Of a DNA stretch of 13,981 bases, positions 1 through 5,622 are shown piece after piece. The stretch covers positions 1 through 13,981 of the forward strand of contig JAJYFX010000012.1 in assembly GCA_021785315.1 (NCBI GenBank). Direction: 5' to 3'. A program made the translations under genes and the position numbers. Within the stretch, counting starts at the first letter, position 1, and the number at the start of each line of letters is the position of its first letter. The notes beneath the pieces are model-generated. The model was not told the DNA's origin and searched no databases. It saw nothing but the letters and a program-made list of their open reading frames with translations. The stretch is from Actinomycetes bacterium. GTDB lineage: Bacteria > Actinomycetota > Acidimicrobiia > Acidimicrobiales > Acidimicrobiaceae.

Positions 1-12
1 TCGGCAATTCAG

Positions 13-861
13 CTATTGCACGCTCCCGCCAACCCGCAAAGTTATCTCTCTGGCGGCGTCAAGCAGCGGCCCCAGAAGTGTGCTCGTCAGTCTTCTGCGT
101 GAATATTCAGCGCTGGATACAGCTACGTTTATCGCAGCCACGACCGCGCCTCCACCCTGCCTTATCGGGGCAGCAATCGAGCTTAGTCCCGGGATAGCGG
201 TGTCCTGTTGAATCACGTAACCGTCTCGGCGCGCTGCTTCCAGCTGAGGCAAAAGCTCATTCTTGGTGCGCACGGCATTTGGGCCCCATTGTCCGCTGAA
301 GGACGCGTCTGATATGCACCTATGAAGTTCTTCTGCCGTCAAATCTGCGAGAAGGACCTTTCCAATTGAGCTGAAAACAGCAGGAACTGTTGAACCTACC
401 CGGATTCCGGCAGCCAACAGGCTGTCCCTCCGAGGAATTCTCGCGACAAATAAAACCTGATCGCTATAGAGGACCCCGAGATTAATGGTCTCGCCTGTAA
501 CTGACGCCAGTTCCCGCATTTTCGACCTCGAGTTTTGCACAATGTCAAGCCCTTGCACCGCCGCGAAGCCCAACGCAAGCACACTCGTTCCTGGACGCAC
601 CATCGAATCAGACGTGCGCTCCAAGTAACCTTCCTCTTCCAGGGTCGCCACTAGGCGAAATACGGTTGGCATTGGGATTCCAGTTAGAGTAACGAGGTCC
701 TTTACTCTGAGAGCAGGCCGTTCCGCGCTAAAAAGCGAGAGCAGGCGAAGTCCCTTGGCTAGTGCCTCGACTCTGTAGGAACGAGCAGGAGACGCGGGTG
801 GCTCGACATCGTTTTGGTTTGGCACCCTAGGCAACCGATTGTTCATCATCACGCTTTTCAC
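13..861 (-). CDS. IclR-family transcriptional regulator
   Basis: This is a DNA-binding regulator with an N-terminal winged helix-turn-helix and a C-terminal effector-binding domain, the architecture of IclR proteins, which commonly control aromatic and carboxylic-acid catabolism. Numbered from the longest reading (GTG at 912), the recognition region LTGIPMPTVFRLVATLEEEGYLE lies at about 75-98. The ligand domain runs from about 115 to 295 and includes the family-typical stretch VPAVFSSIGKVLLA (176-189). I chose GTG at 861 (282 aa) because AAGGGG sits 6 nt upstream. The GTG at 912 has no ribosome site, and ATG at 849 or 846 remains possible. It is co-oriented with the 1201-4291 unit but separated from it by a gene-free stretch, so it probably has its own promoter. 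Its likely targets are the mirrored sites at 4329-4342 and 4601-4614 (inference). The family call is secure; the effector is unknown. Confidence 0.93.
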   Translation of the reverse strand: MKSVMMNNRLPRVPNQNDVEPPASPARSYRVEALAKGLRLLSLFSAERPALRVKDLVTLTGIPMPTVFRLVATLEEEGYLERTSDSMVRPGTSVLALGFAAVQGLDIVQNSRSKMRELASVTGETINLGVLYSDQVLFVARIPRRDSLLAAGIRVGSTVPAVFSSIGKVLLADLTAEELHRCISDASFSGQWGPNAVRTKNELLPQLEAARRDGYVIQQDTAIPGLSSIAAPIRQGGGAVVAAINVAVSSAEYSRRRLTSTLLGPLLDAAREITLRVGGSVQ

Positions 862-1200
862 CCCACGCCCCTTGGTGAGGCGCGGACGAAAATACGTGCA
901 GATTAGGCGCACCTTGACAAATTAGACATCTTGGCAGCAGCTTCATCTAAATCCATACCTCCGACCCGTTTCAACTTTCCCCCGCTGAAATACGCTGGCT
1001 GAGCCGATGATCAACAAAATTAGCACTGCGTACTATCGGCTTGCCAAACATGGCAAATAACCATTCTGACGCGTATAATGCCTGTTCACAAATATAACCC
1101 GCAATTCAAACTTAGATTCCAATACAACGCTCATCCGTCAAATCCGACTCACAAATCCCCTGGGCTTCCTCGGGCTAGGGGGACCTGTGACATTAGCCAC
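862..1200. other. Gene-free stretch upstream of the IclR gene
   Basis: I see no convincing gene here. The stretch holds a 16-bp palindrome at 1041-1056, a possible minus-strand promoter for the IclR gene, a plus-strand TATAAT at 1074-1079 with nothing evident to transcribe, and a 17-codon minus-strand ORF at 956-903 (described in the findings). Just past the stop of the upstream gene, at about 1155-1182, there are short CCCCT/AGGGG arms with a long loop and no T-run, so I do not call a terminator. Confidence 0.5.
1041..1056. promoter_or_regulatory. Palindrome TTGCCA-AACA-TGGCAA, candidate operator
   Basis: This is a perfect 6-bp inverted repeat around a 4-bp centre. On the minus strand it overlaps a possible -35 (TTGGCA, 1047-1042), which is followed after 17 nt by GCTAAT (1024-1019), a fair -10 for the downstream IclR gene. 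On the plus strand its right arm (TGGCAA) lies 17 nt before a perfect TATAAT. A site covering the -35 of a regulator gene would fit autoregulation. It differs from the elements at 4329 and 4601, so it need not bind the same protein. Confidence 0.4.
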
Positions 1201-1752
1201 CTATACCCTGAAAATGCGAAGCTGCAACGCAAGGGCCGAATAATAACCGATCAAAGTGCTTAGCTCGAAAATAGCTTCATCGCCAAGCACCGAGGAATAC
1301 CTCTCAAATTCTTCGTCCGAAAGGTCGCCATCAATTACCAGACACCTCGAGACCTCAAAAGCTGCCTGTTCCTCGGAACTCTGGCCAGCTGGACCGCGGT
1401 GCAGTCTAATTTCCTCAATCTCATCGGAACTCAGACCATTGTCTAGAGCCAGCGGTTCGTGTGCCTTGCGCTCGAATTCACAATTCCATTTGGCGGCAAC
1501 CATCAGAATTGACGCTTCCCGAACACGCGGCGAAATGCTGGTCTCATAACGAATTGCTGCGCCCAAGGCCTGAAGCGCAAAGCCCACCCTAGGAGCCAGA
1601 AGCATTGCATTAAAAGGCCCCTCTAGCGCTCCATCATCACTGGCGAGCGAGAACAATTGTCGCCCCTGCGACCTTGTCCCGCCAACAATTTCGTCATACA
1701 ACTGACGCTGCTCAGCAGTGAGCTGCTCGGGCTTATATCGGTTCAAGCGCAA
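1201..1752 (-). CDS. Carboxymuconolactone decarboxylase-like (AhpD fold) protein
   Basis: This 183-residue protein belongs to the carboxymuconolactone decarboxylase/AhpD superfamily. The diagnostic region runs from PRVREASILMVAAKWN to CEFERKAHEPLA (about 75-102). It has Glu79, Cys91, Glu94 and His98 at the spacing of AhpD's Glu-Cys-Cys-His set, but the second Cys is replaced by Glu. A disulfide-based peroxidase role is therefore unlikely, and it falls with the large EFEW-H-like subgroup often found beside aromatic or ketoacid catabolic genes. The start is TTG at 1752, with AAGGGG 7 nt upstream. That ribosome site overlaps the stop of the preceding hydrolase gene, whose end is 12 nt away, so this is the last gene of the minus-strand unit. 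Its reaction here is unknown; decarboxylation or ring/lactone chemistry is only a family-level guess. Confidence 0.85.
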   Translation of the reverse strand: MRLNRYKPEQLTAEQRQLYDEIVGGTRSQGRQLFSLASDDGALEGPFNAMLLAPRVGFALQALGAAIRYETSISPRVREASILMVAAKWNCEFERKAHEPLALDNGLSSDEIEEIRLHRGPAGQSSEEQAAFEVSRCLVIDGDLSDEEFERYSSVLGDEAIFELSTLIGYYSALALQLRIFRV

Positions 1753-1764
1753 ATCAAGTCCCCT

Positions 1765-2652
1765 TCAACTTGTTACATCAACCCCCGGCGAAACAAACTC
1801 GCTGACAATCTCACCTAAAGTTTCAATGCGGCTAACCAGCCGGTCTCCGGGAGAAATATATTTCGGTGGTGAACGGCGGTTTCCGATTCCTGCGGGAGTT
1901 CCCGTAAAGATGAGATCGCCCGCCCTCAGCTCGCACACCGTAGAAAGTCTTGCTACCAATTCCGATACCGACCAGATCATGCTCGAAGTGCGATCGCTCT
2001 GCATTCGCTCTCCGTTCAGCTCACATTCGATTCCGAGATCGTCTCGGCCGGGGCAATCGCGAGCACTAGTTATCCAGGGGCCGGTAGGACCGAAACCTGC
2101 AAACGACTTGCCCAAACTCCATTGCGGCGCTGATCCGGCGAGCTGTACATCGCGGGCAGAAATATCCTGTCCAATCATAAGTCCCGCGACAAATGACCAT
2201 GCCTCATCTTCACCTATATCTCGTCCCGTTCTACCCAATACGGCGACAAGTTCGACCTCCCAGTCGATTCGCGAACTTACGGCTGTCACATGCGAAGACG
2301 GTCCGGTCAAGCAGCTGGAAAATTTCGTAAACACCTGGGGAAGACCGCCGGTGTCATATCCTGCTTCAACCGTATGCTCCCTATAGTTCAGTCCTATCGC
2401 AAATATCTGACTGGGACGCGGCACTGGAGGTCCCATCAACTTCATGTCGGGCGAGCCGGAAATTTGAGGCATCATGCCTTGAGACCAGTCCTGAAAATAA
2501 TCCCATCGCGACAGAACATCGTGTATGTCGTGCGAAAACCGGCCCATGCTGGCGTGTTCCACGTCAGAGTAACCGTCGCTCCACACCAGGGTGGCCCTGC
2601 CTTCCAGGTTTGCCAGCTTCGGAGAGTCGGCCGCCGGCAACTCAGGCCCCAA
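1765..2652 (-). CDS. Fumarylacetoacetate hydrolase (FAH) family protein
   Basis: FAH-family enzymes use a divalent metal to hydrolyse or decarboxylate C-C bonds in beta-diketo acids and related compounds. In this 295-residue reading the metal ligands are visible as DWEVEL (Glu132, Glu134) and GQDISARD (Asp163). Catalytic Lys182 lies in GKSFAGFGPTGP and the terminal substrate loop TGTPAGIG at 250-257. Upstream is a typical small N-terminal domain (NLEGRATLVWSDG). The start is uncertain. TTG at 2652 lies inside the end of the preceding SDR gene (11-nt overlap), while TTG at 2640 has GGGG 6 nt upstream and begins 1 nt after the SDR stop. Either way translation looks coupled. It sits between the SDR gene and the CMD-like gene. 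Its sequence is clearly different from the FAH protein at 4644-5516, so the two are not a recent duplication. Substrate unknown; a 2,4-diketo acid hydrolase is plausible. Confidence 0.9.
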   Translation of the reverse strand: MGPELPAADSPKLANLEGRATLVWSDGYSDVEHASMGRFSHDIHDVLSRWDYFQDWSQGMMPQISGSPDMKLMGPPVPRPSQIFAIGLNYREHTVEAGYDTGGLPQVFTKFSSCLTGPSSHVTAVSSRIDWEVELVAVLGRTGRDIGEDEAWSFVAGLMIGQDISARDVQLAGSAPQWSLGKSFAGFGPTGPWITSARDCPGRDDLGIECELNGERMQSDRTSSMIWSVSELVARLSTVCELRAGDLIFTGTPAGIGNRRSPPKYISPGDRLVSRIETLGEIVSEFVSPGVDVTS

Positions 2653-3457
2653 TCATGGAATATCCGCCATCGCACATGATGAAATTACCGGTCATATGCG
2701 CGGCGTCTTGCGTGGCCAACCAGAGCGCGGCGGCCGCCAACTCTTCCGGAGCTGGAATGCGTCCCATGGGCGTCTGTGACAGCACCCTCTCTCGGCGGCC
2801 GTTATTCCAATCTTCCCTTGTCAGAGTGGACTCGGTCTCCATAAAGCCGGGGCCAAATGCATTTACTCTGACGGTAGGCGCAAATGCGGCAGCATACGAC
2901 TTGGTGATTCCAAGGATTCCATATTTCCCCGCTGCGTATTGCGGGGCTCTCGGACTGCCTCTTACCACCACAGTTGACGCGATGTTGACGATTGCTCCGC
3001 GTCCGCGTGCCAGCATTCTCTCGCCATTCTCGTGAACCATCAGCATTGTGCCTTTGATATCTACCGCCAGCACCCTGTCAATTACGTCCTCTCTGATTTC
3101 GCGCCATGACATCTGATCCGTCGCAATATCGCCGACATTGTTGACTAGCACATCAAGCCCGCCGGTAAGCTCCCAAACCTTGTTCGTCATGGCCTTGATC
3201 TGTTCCCAGCTGCGCAGATCAGCGTGAACAATCTCTGCCTTGCCACCTAAAGCCGTGACATACTCCGCCGTTTTCCTGGCTCCGGCCTCCGAAGTGTTGT
3301 AGTGCACTATCACGTTGGCACCTTCTGCCGCTGCGCGCTGTGCCAGAGTCGCCCCAAAACCAGTACCTGCACCTGTAACCATCACCCACTTTCCAGCAAA
3401 GCGCGGATATGCAGGCTGGGGAAAAGCAGCTGGCGCTTGTTCGTCAAAAGTTGTCAC
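2642..3457 (-). CDS. SDR-family NAD(P)-dependent oxidoreductase
   Basis: A classical short-chain dehydrogenase/reductase. Numbered from an upstream TTG (3472), the Rossmann motif TGAGTGFG is at 33-40, HADL at 83-86, NNVG at 111-114, catalytic Ser166, Tyr179 and Lys183 (Y-x3-K), and the C-terminal GNFIMCDGGY at 262-271. I set the start at GTG 3457 (271 aa) because AAAGGAG at 3469-3463 lies about 5 nt upstream of it, whereas the TTG at 3472 has no ribosome site. About 18 extra residues precede the core fold. The gene lies 60 nt downstream of another SDR gene and overlaps or abuts the FAH-family gene that follows. It probably interconverts an alcohol and a ketone on the pathway substrate; the direction, cofactor and substrate cannot be read from the sequence. 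Confidence 0.93.
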   Translation of the reverse strand: MTTFDEQAPAAFPQPAYPRFAGKWVMVTGAGTGFGATLAQRAAAEGANVIVHYNTSEAGARKTAEYVTALGGKAEIVHADLRSWEQIKAMTNKVWELTGGLDVLVNNVGDIATDQMSWREIREDVIDRVLAVDIKGTMLMVHENGERMLARGRGAIVNIASTVVVRGSPRAPQYAAGKYGILGITKSYAAAFAPTVRVNAFGPGFMETESTLTREDWNNGRRERVLSQTPMGRIPAPEELAAAALWLATQDAAHMTGNFIMCDGGYSMIGA

Positions 3458-3517
3458 ATTGTCTCCTTTCAATTTGTAGTTTCTCTGTCTGAAATATCAC
3501 TCTGACTTCACCCACAT

Positions 3518-4291
3518 TCAAACAAGTGTCCGGCCTCCGTCGACATACAGAACATGTCCGGTTATAAACGACGCTTGAGCAGACGCTAGAAACAAGACCG
3601 GTCCGCTTAGTTCCTCTGGATATCCGAGTCGTCCGGCCGGAACGAGCTGTGACAGGGCTTCCCTGTGACCGGGCTGAGCCAGATACGCTTGGGTGAGCTC
3701 CGTTTCTATGTAGCCGGGAGCAACGGCATTTACAGTTACTCCATATGGTGCCCATTCCCTGGCCATCACCCTGACCATCTGATTGATTGCCCCCTTTGTG
3801 GCTGCATATGGCGCATGGTTCGCATGCGCCAGAAGTCCCGACACCGACGAGATCACGATGATCCGGCCACTCCCTTGATCGACCATGAATTTTCCAACTG
3901 CCTGGCATAGCCAAAATGCGCTGTCGAGATTGACCTTTTGAATTTGCTGCCATTCCGCGGGTTCAATTTCCAGCACCGGCTTGCGAATGTTCATTCCTAT
4001 CGCGTGAACCAAAATGTCTATTCCGCCGAGATCGGAATTGATCTTGGAAACTAGCAACTGCGCACTCACTGGATCGGTGAGGTCAGCAACAGCACTGACG
4101 CAGTCGTCTCCTAGCTCCCCAGATAGCTTCGCCAAGTGGGCAGGATCGGAGTCTGCAATTGCCAACCGGGAATTCGCTTGTACAAATGCTTTGGCGCATG
4201 CTCCGCCCAGTCCGCCCGCTCCAGCGATCAGAACCTTAGCTCCATCCAGGCCGAGCCAATCCATGGAGCGATTCAGTTCAGCGCCACCCAT
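3518..4291 (-). CDS. SDR-family oxidoreductase with altered cofactor motifs
   Basis: A 257-residue short-chain dehydrogenase and first gene of the minus-strand unit. ATG at 4291 has AGGGGG about 5 nt upstream. The catalytic set is intact: Asn121, Ser149, Tyr162 and Lys166 (Y-x3-K), with the SSVSG and PGYIETE landmarks and a C-terminal YVDGGRTL. Two conserved places deviate. The nucleotide-binding TGxxxGxG reads IAGAGGLG (22-29), losing the first Thr-Gly, and the NNAG motif reads HAIG (96-99). Overall pattern (RKPVLEIEPAEW, NLDSAFWLCQAV) resembles the gluconate 5-dehydrogenase/3-oxoacyl reductase type of SDR. Asp47 at the end of the second strand (AIADSD) suggests NAD(H) preference, as known for the family. 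The promoter probably lies in 4324-4370, with the candidate operator inside it. Confidence 0.92.
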   Translation of the reverse strand: MGGAELNRSMDWLGLDGAKVLIAGAGGLGGACAKAFVQANSRLAIADSDPAHLAKLSGELGDDCVSAVADLTDPVSAQLLVSKINSDLGGIDILVHAIGMNIRKPVLEIEPAEWQQIQKVNLDSAFWLCQAVGKFMVDQGSGRIIVISSVSGLLAHANHAPYAATKGAINQMVRVMAREWAPYGVTVNAVAPGYIETELTQAYLAQPGHREALSQLVPAGRLGYPEELSGPVLFLASAQASFITGHVLYVDGGRTLV

Positions 4292-4323
4292 ATAACCCCC
4301 TAAAAAAGCCTTCTAGATTTCAT

Positions 4324-4370
4324 ATCATAAAAGTGACTTTCAGTTTTGCACGATAAATACAACCTGTCAA
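4324..4370 (-). promoter_or_regulatory. Candidate promoter of the minus-strand SDR-SDR-FAH-CMD unit
   Basis: On the minus strand TTGACA (4370-4365) is a perfect -35. Seventeen nt later lies AAAACT (4347-4342), a poor -10 that abuts the 14-bp element. A better -10, TATGAT (4329-4324), lies just past the element but has no good -35 at the right distance. In either choice the element is within or next to the core promoter, as expected for repression. The exact start is not determinable by eye. Confidence 0.4.
4329..4342 (-). promoter_or_regulatory. Mirrored 14-bp element, left copy (candidate operator)
   Basis: On the minus strand this reads TGAAAGTCACTTTT, identical to the plus-strand sequence at 4601-4614. 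Its core is an odd-length palindrome, AAAGT-S-ACTTT, a shape compatible with a dimeric regulator such as IclR or GntR proteins. It lies 38-51 nt upstream of the first SDR gene. Confidence 0.6.
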
Positions 4371-4415
4371 TCAAATTCGCGGCCAATACGATAATCCTTC
4401 ATTCGAGCATGACAC

Positions 4416-4450
4416 CGCGGGTCTGCCCGCGCTAACGGACCTTTTAGCGC
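4416..4450. repeat. Overlapping GC-rich dyads in the divergent region
   Basis: There are two perfect inverted repeats: CGCGGG-TCTG-CCCGCG (4416-4431) and GCGCTAA-N8-TTAGCGC (4429-4435 and 4444-4450). They share the bases GCG at 4429-4431, so as RNA or cruciform structures they would compete. No T-run follows either, so they are not obvious intrinsic terminators. Their role is unknown; a second regulator site is possible. Confidence 0.45.
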
Positions 4451-4562
4451 CCGGCTTGCCCACTATGCTGGTAGTGATCGTATATTTGCACTTGTGCGCA
4501 AGGCCACAACTACACAGCTCGAACCGCCGGTAATGCACGGCCCAAATTATTTTCTCAAGCTC

Positions 4563-4592
4563 TTGACATTGCTCAAAATTATATGCTAGCTT
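4563..4592 (+). promoter_or_regulatory. Candidate promoter of the plus-strand FAH/ABC/AACS unit
   Basis: TTGACA (4563-4568) is a perfect -35. After 18 nt comes TAGCTT (4587-4592), an acceptable -10. A start near 4599 would place the 14-bp element (4601-4614) directly downstream and leave a leader of about 45 nt before the ATG at 4644. Confidence 0.5.
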
Positions 4593-4600
4593 ACCGATTG

Positions 4601-4614
4601 TGAAAGTCACTTTT
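4601..4614 (+). promoter_or_regulatory. Mirrored 14-bp element, right copy (candidate operator)
   Basis: TGAAAGTCACTTTT is the exact reverse complement of 4329-4342. It sits at the expected transcription start of the plus-strand unit, 30-43 nt before the FAH gene, where a bound protein would block initiation. Confidence 0.6.
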
Positions 4615-4643
4615 GCAGTGTAAAACCTGATCTGGGGGAATAA

Positions 4644-5516
4644 ATGAAATTAGTGACCTTTGATGACGGGAAAGTGGGGCGAATCGATGGCGACCAAGTC
4701 GTCGAATTCGACTGTTCAACTATGCGCGAATATTTTGAACGAAACGGAGCCGTCCGCGAAACCGGCTCGGTTTTTCAGCTGTCCGAGGTGAGGTTGCGCG
4801 CGCCCATAACGCCAAAGAAGTTCTTTCATACGGCGGGTAACTTCCGCGAGCATCACGAAGACCTTGCACGAGTCAACTGGTCGCATCCGGTCAATAAGGG
4901 GATCGTATTCTTTCAAAACGTTGACGCCATTATCGGGCCGGAAGCTCCCATCGTATATCCTGAACAGCTTACAAAAGAACTCGACTACGAACTTGAAATG
5001 GCAATCGTGATCGGCAAGAGCGGGAAGTTCTTCTCCGCCGACGAAGCTTTAGATCATATAGCCGGGTACACGATCTTCAACGATGTCACCGCTCGCGACA
5101 TACAGCGAAAGGAGATGGAATCTGGAGTTTTTTCATTTTCCAAAGCAATCGATACTTTCTGCCCCATCGGACCTTGGATCGTCACCGCCGATGAAGTCGG
5201 TGATCCGCATGACCTGGACATGGAGCTTCGGGTAAATGGCGATGTCCGACAGAAATCGAATACATCAAGGATGTCGGTTTCGATTCCTCAGCTAGTTGCC
5301 TACCACTCACCCCAGACTTACAGCGTCGGAGATCTGCTTACGACCGGAACAATCGCTGGAGTCGCCGCGAGCATGCCAAACCCATTTGATTACTATCTCC
5401 GCGCGGGCGATGTAATCGAAGCAGAAATTGAAAAACTTGGAGTTTTGCGCTCGCCTGTCATATCTTGGTTCGATGCCTACGGCCAAGAACCTCCTCCGGC
5501 AAACGCCTGGATCTAG
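4644..5516 (+). CDS. Fumarylacetoacetate hydrolase (FAH) family protein
   Basis: This is a 290-residue FAH-superfamily enzyme, first gene of the plus-strand unit. ATG at 4644 has GGGGGAA (4634-4640) about 4 nt upstream. The metal ligands are Glu116 and Glu118 in ELDYELEMAIVIG and Asp147 in NDVTARD. Lys167 in FSKAIDTFCPIGPW and the TTGTIAGVA loop (233-241) complete the active-site signature. The family covers fumarylacetoacetase, acylpyruvases, oxaloacetate decarboxylases and 2-hydroxyheptadienedioate isomerases, so the exact reaction is open. The short stretch NFREHHEDLARVNWSHPVNKGIVFFQNVDAI, between the small N-terminal region and the core, is typical of the bacterial 280-300 aa group. Its position opposite a second FAH gene and in the same unit as acetoacetyl-CoA synthetase suggests the pathway cleaves a diketo acid and releases acetoacetate (inference). 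Confidence 0.9.
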   Translation: MKLVTFDDGKVGRIDGDQVVEFDCSTMREYFERNGAVRETGSVFQLSEVRLRAPITPKKFFHTAGNFREHHEDLARVNWSHPVNKGIVFFQNVDAIIGPEAPIVYPEQLTKELDYELEMAIVIGKSGKFFSADEALDHIAGYTIFNDVTARDIQRKEMESGVFSFSKAIDTFCPIGPWIVTADEVGDPHDLDMELRVNGDVRQKSNTSRMSVSIPQLVAYHSPQTYSVGDLLTTGTIAGVAASMPNPFDYYLRAGDVIEAEIEKLGVLRSPVISWFDAYGQEPPPANAWI

Positions 5517-5622
5517 TCACTTTGACGCTAATGGCAGTTTTCTCTGCCAGAATGCCATGAACGTCACAACCGAGTAAGCAAAGTCAGCTGGCAGAAAAAC
5601 AAAACAAGGGGGAAATCTCAAA
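5517..5622 (+). promoter_or_regulatory. Intercistronic spacer with competing hairpin arms
   Basis: Between the FAH gene and the solute-binding protein gene, several short arms can pair in exclusive ways. TGGCAG (5532-5537) pairs with CTGCCA (5544-5549), ATGGCA (5531-5536) with TGCCAT (5553-5558), and TCTGCCAG (5543-5550) with CTGGCAGA (5588-5595). The last structure ends 10 nt before the ribosome site AAGGGGG of the next gene. No T-run follows, so these look more like mRNA stability or attenuation elements than a terminator. Confidence 0.4.

Larger units (their letters stand above)
4292..4643. promoter_or_regulatory. Divergent control region
   Basis: This gene-free stretch separates the two oppositely transcribed units. 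It contains TTGACA in both outward orientations (4370-4365 minus, 4563-4568 plus), a 14-bp element in mirror orientation at its two ends (4329-4342 and 4601-4614), and a GC-rich dyad block at 4416-4450 in the middle. The minus-strand reading frame at 4610-4371 lies across these elements, resembles nothing and is not called. The arrangement suggests one regulator acting on both promoters. Confidence 0.7.

Noticed and set aside
1078..1263. Plus-strand ORF of 61 codons
   Set aside because: Its ATG overlaps the TATAAT at 1074-1079, it has no ribosome site, and it runs into the end of the CMD-like gene on the other strand.
1718..2386. Long plus-strand ORF, 222 codons
   Set aside because: It lies antisense to the CMD-like and FAH genes, both with clear family motifs, and its product is Ser/Pro-rich with no recognisable domain.
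3444..3953. Minus-strand ORF of 169 codons across the two SDR genes
   Set aside because: Out-of-frame shadow of the first SDR gene; Cys/Arg/Ser-rich with no domain.
4371..4610. Minus-strand ORF of 79 codons in the divergent region
   Set aside because: It covers the plus-strand promoter, the operator-like element and the dyad block, and its product resembles nothing; a start there would have no ribosome site of note.
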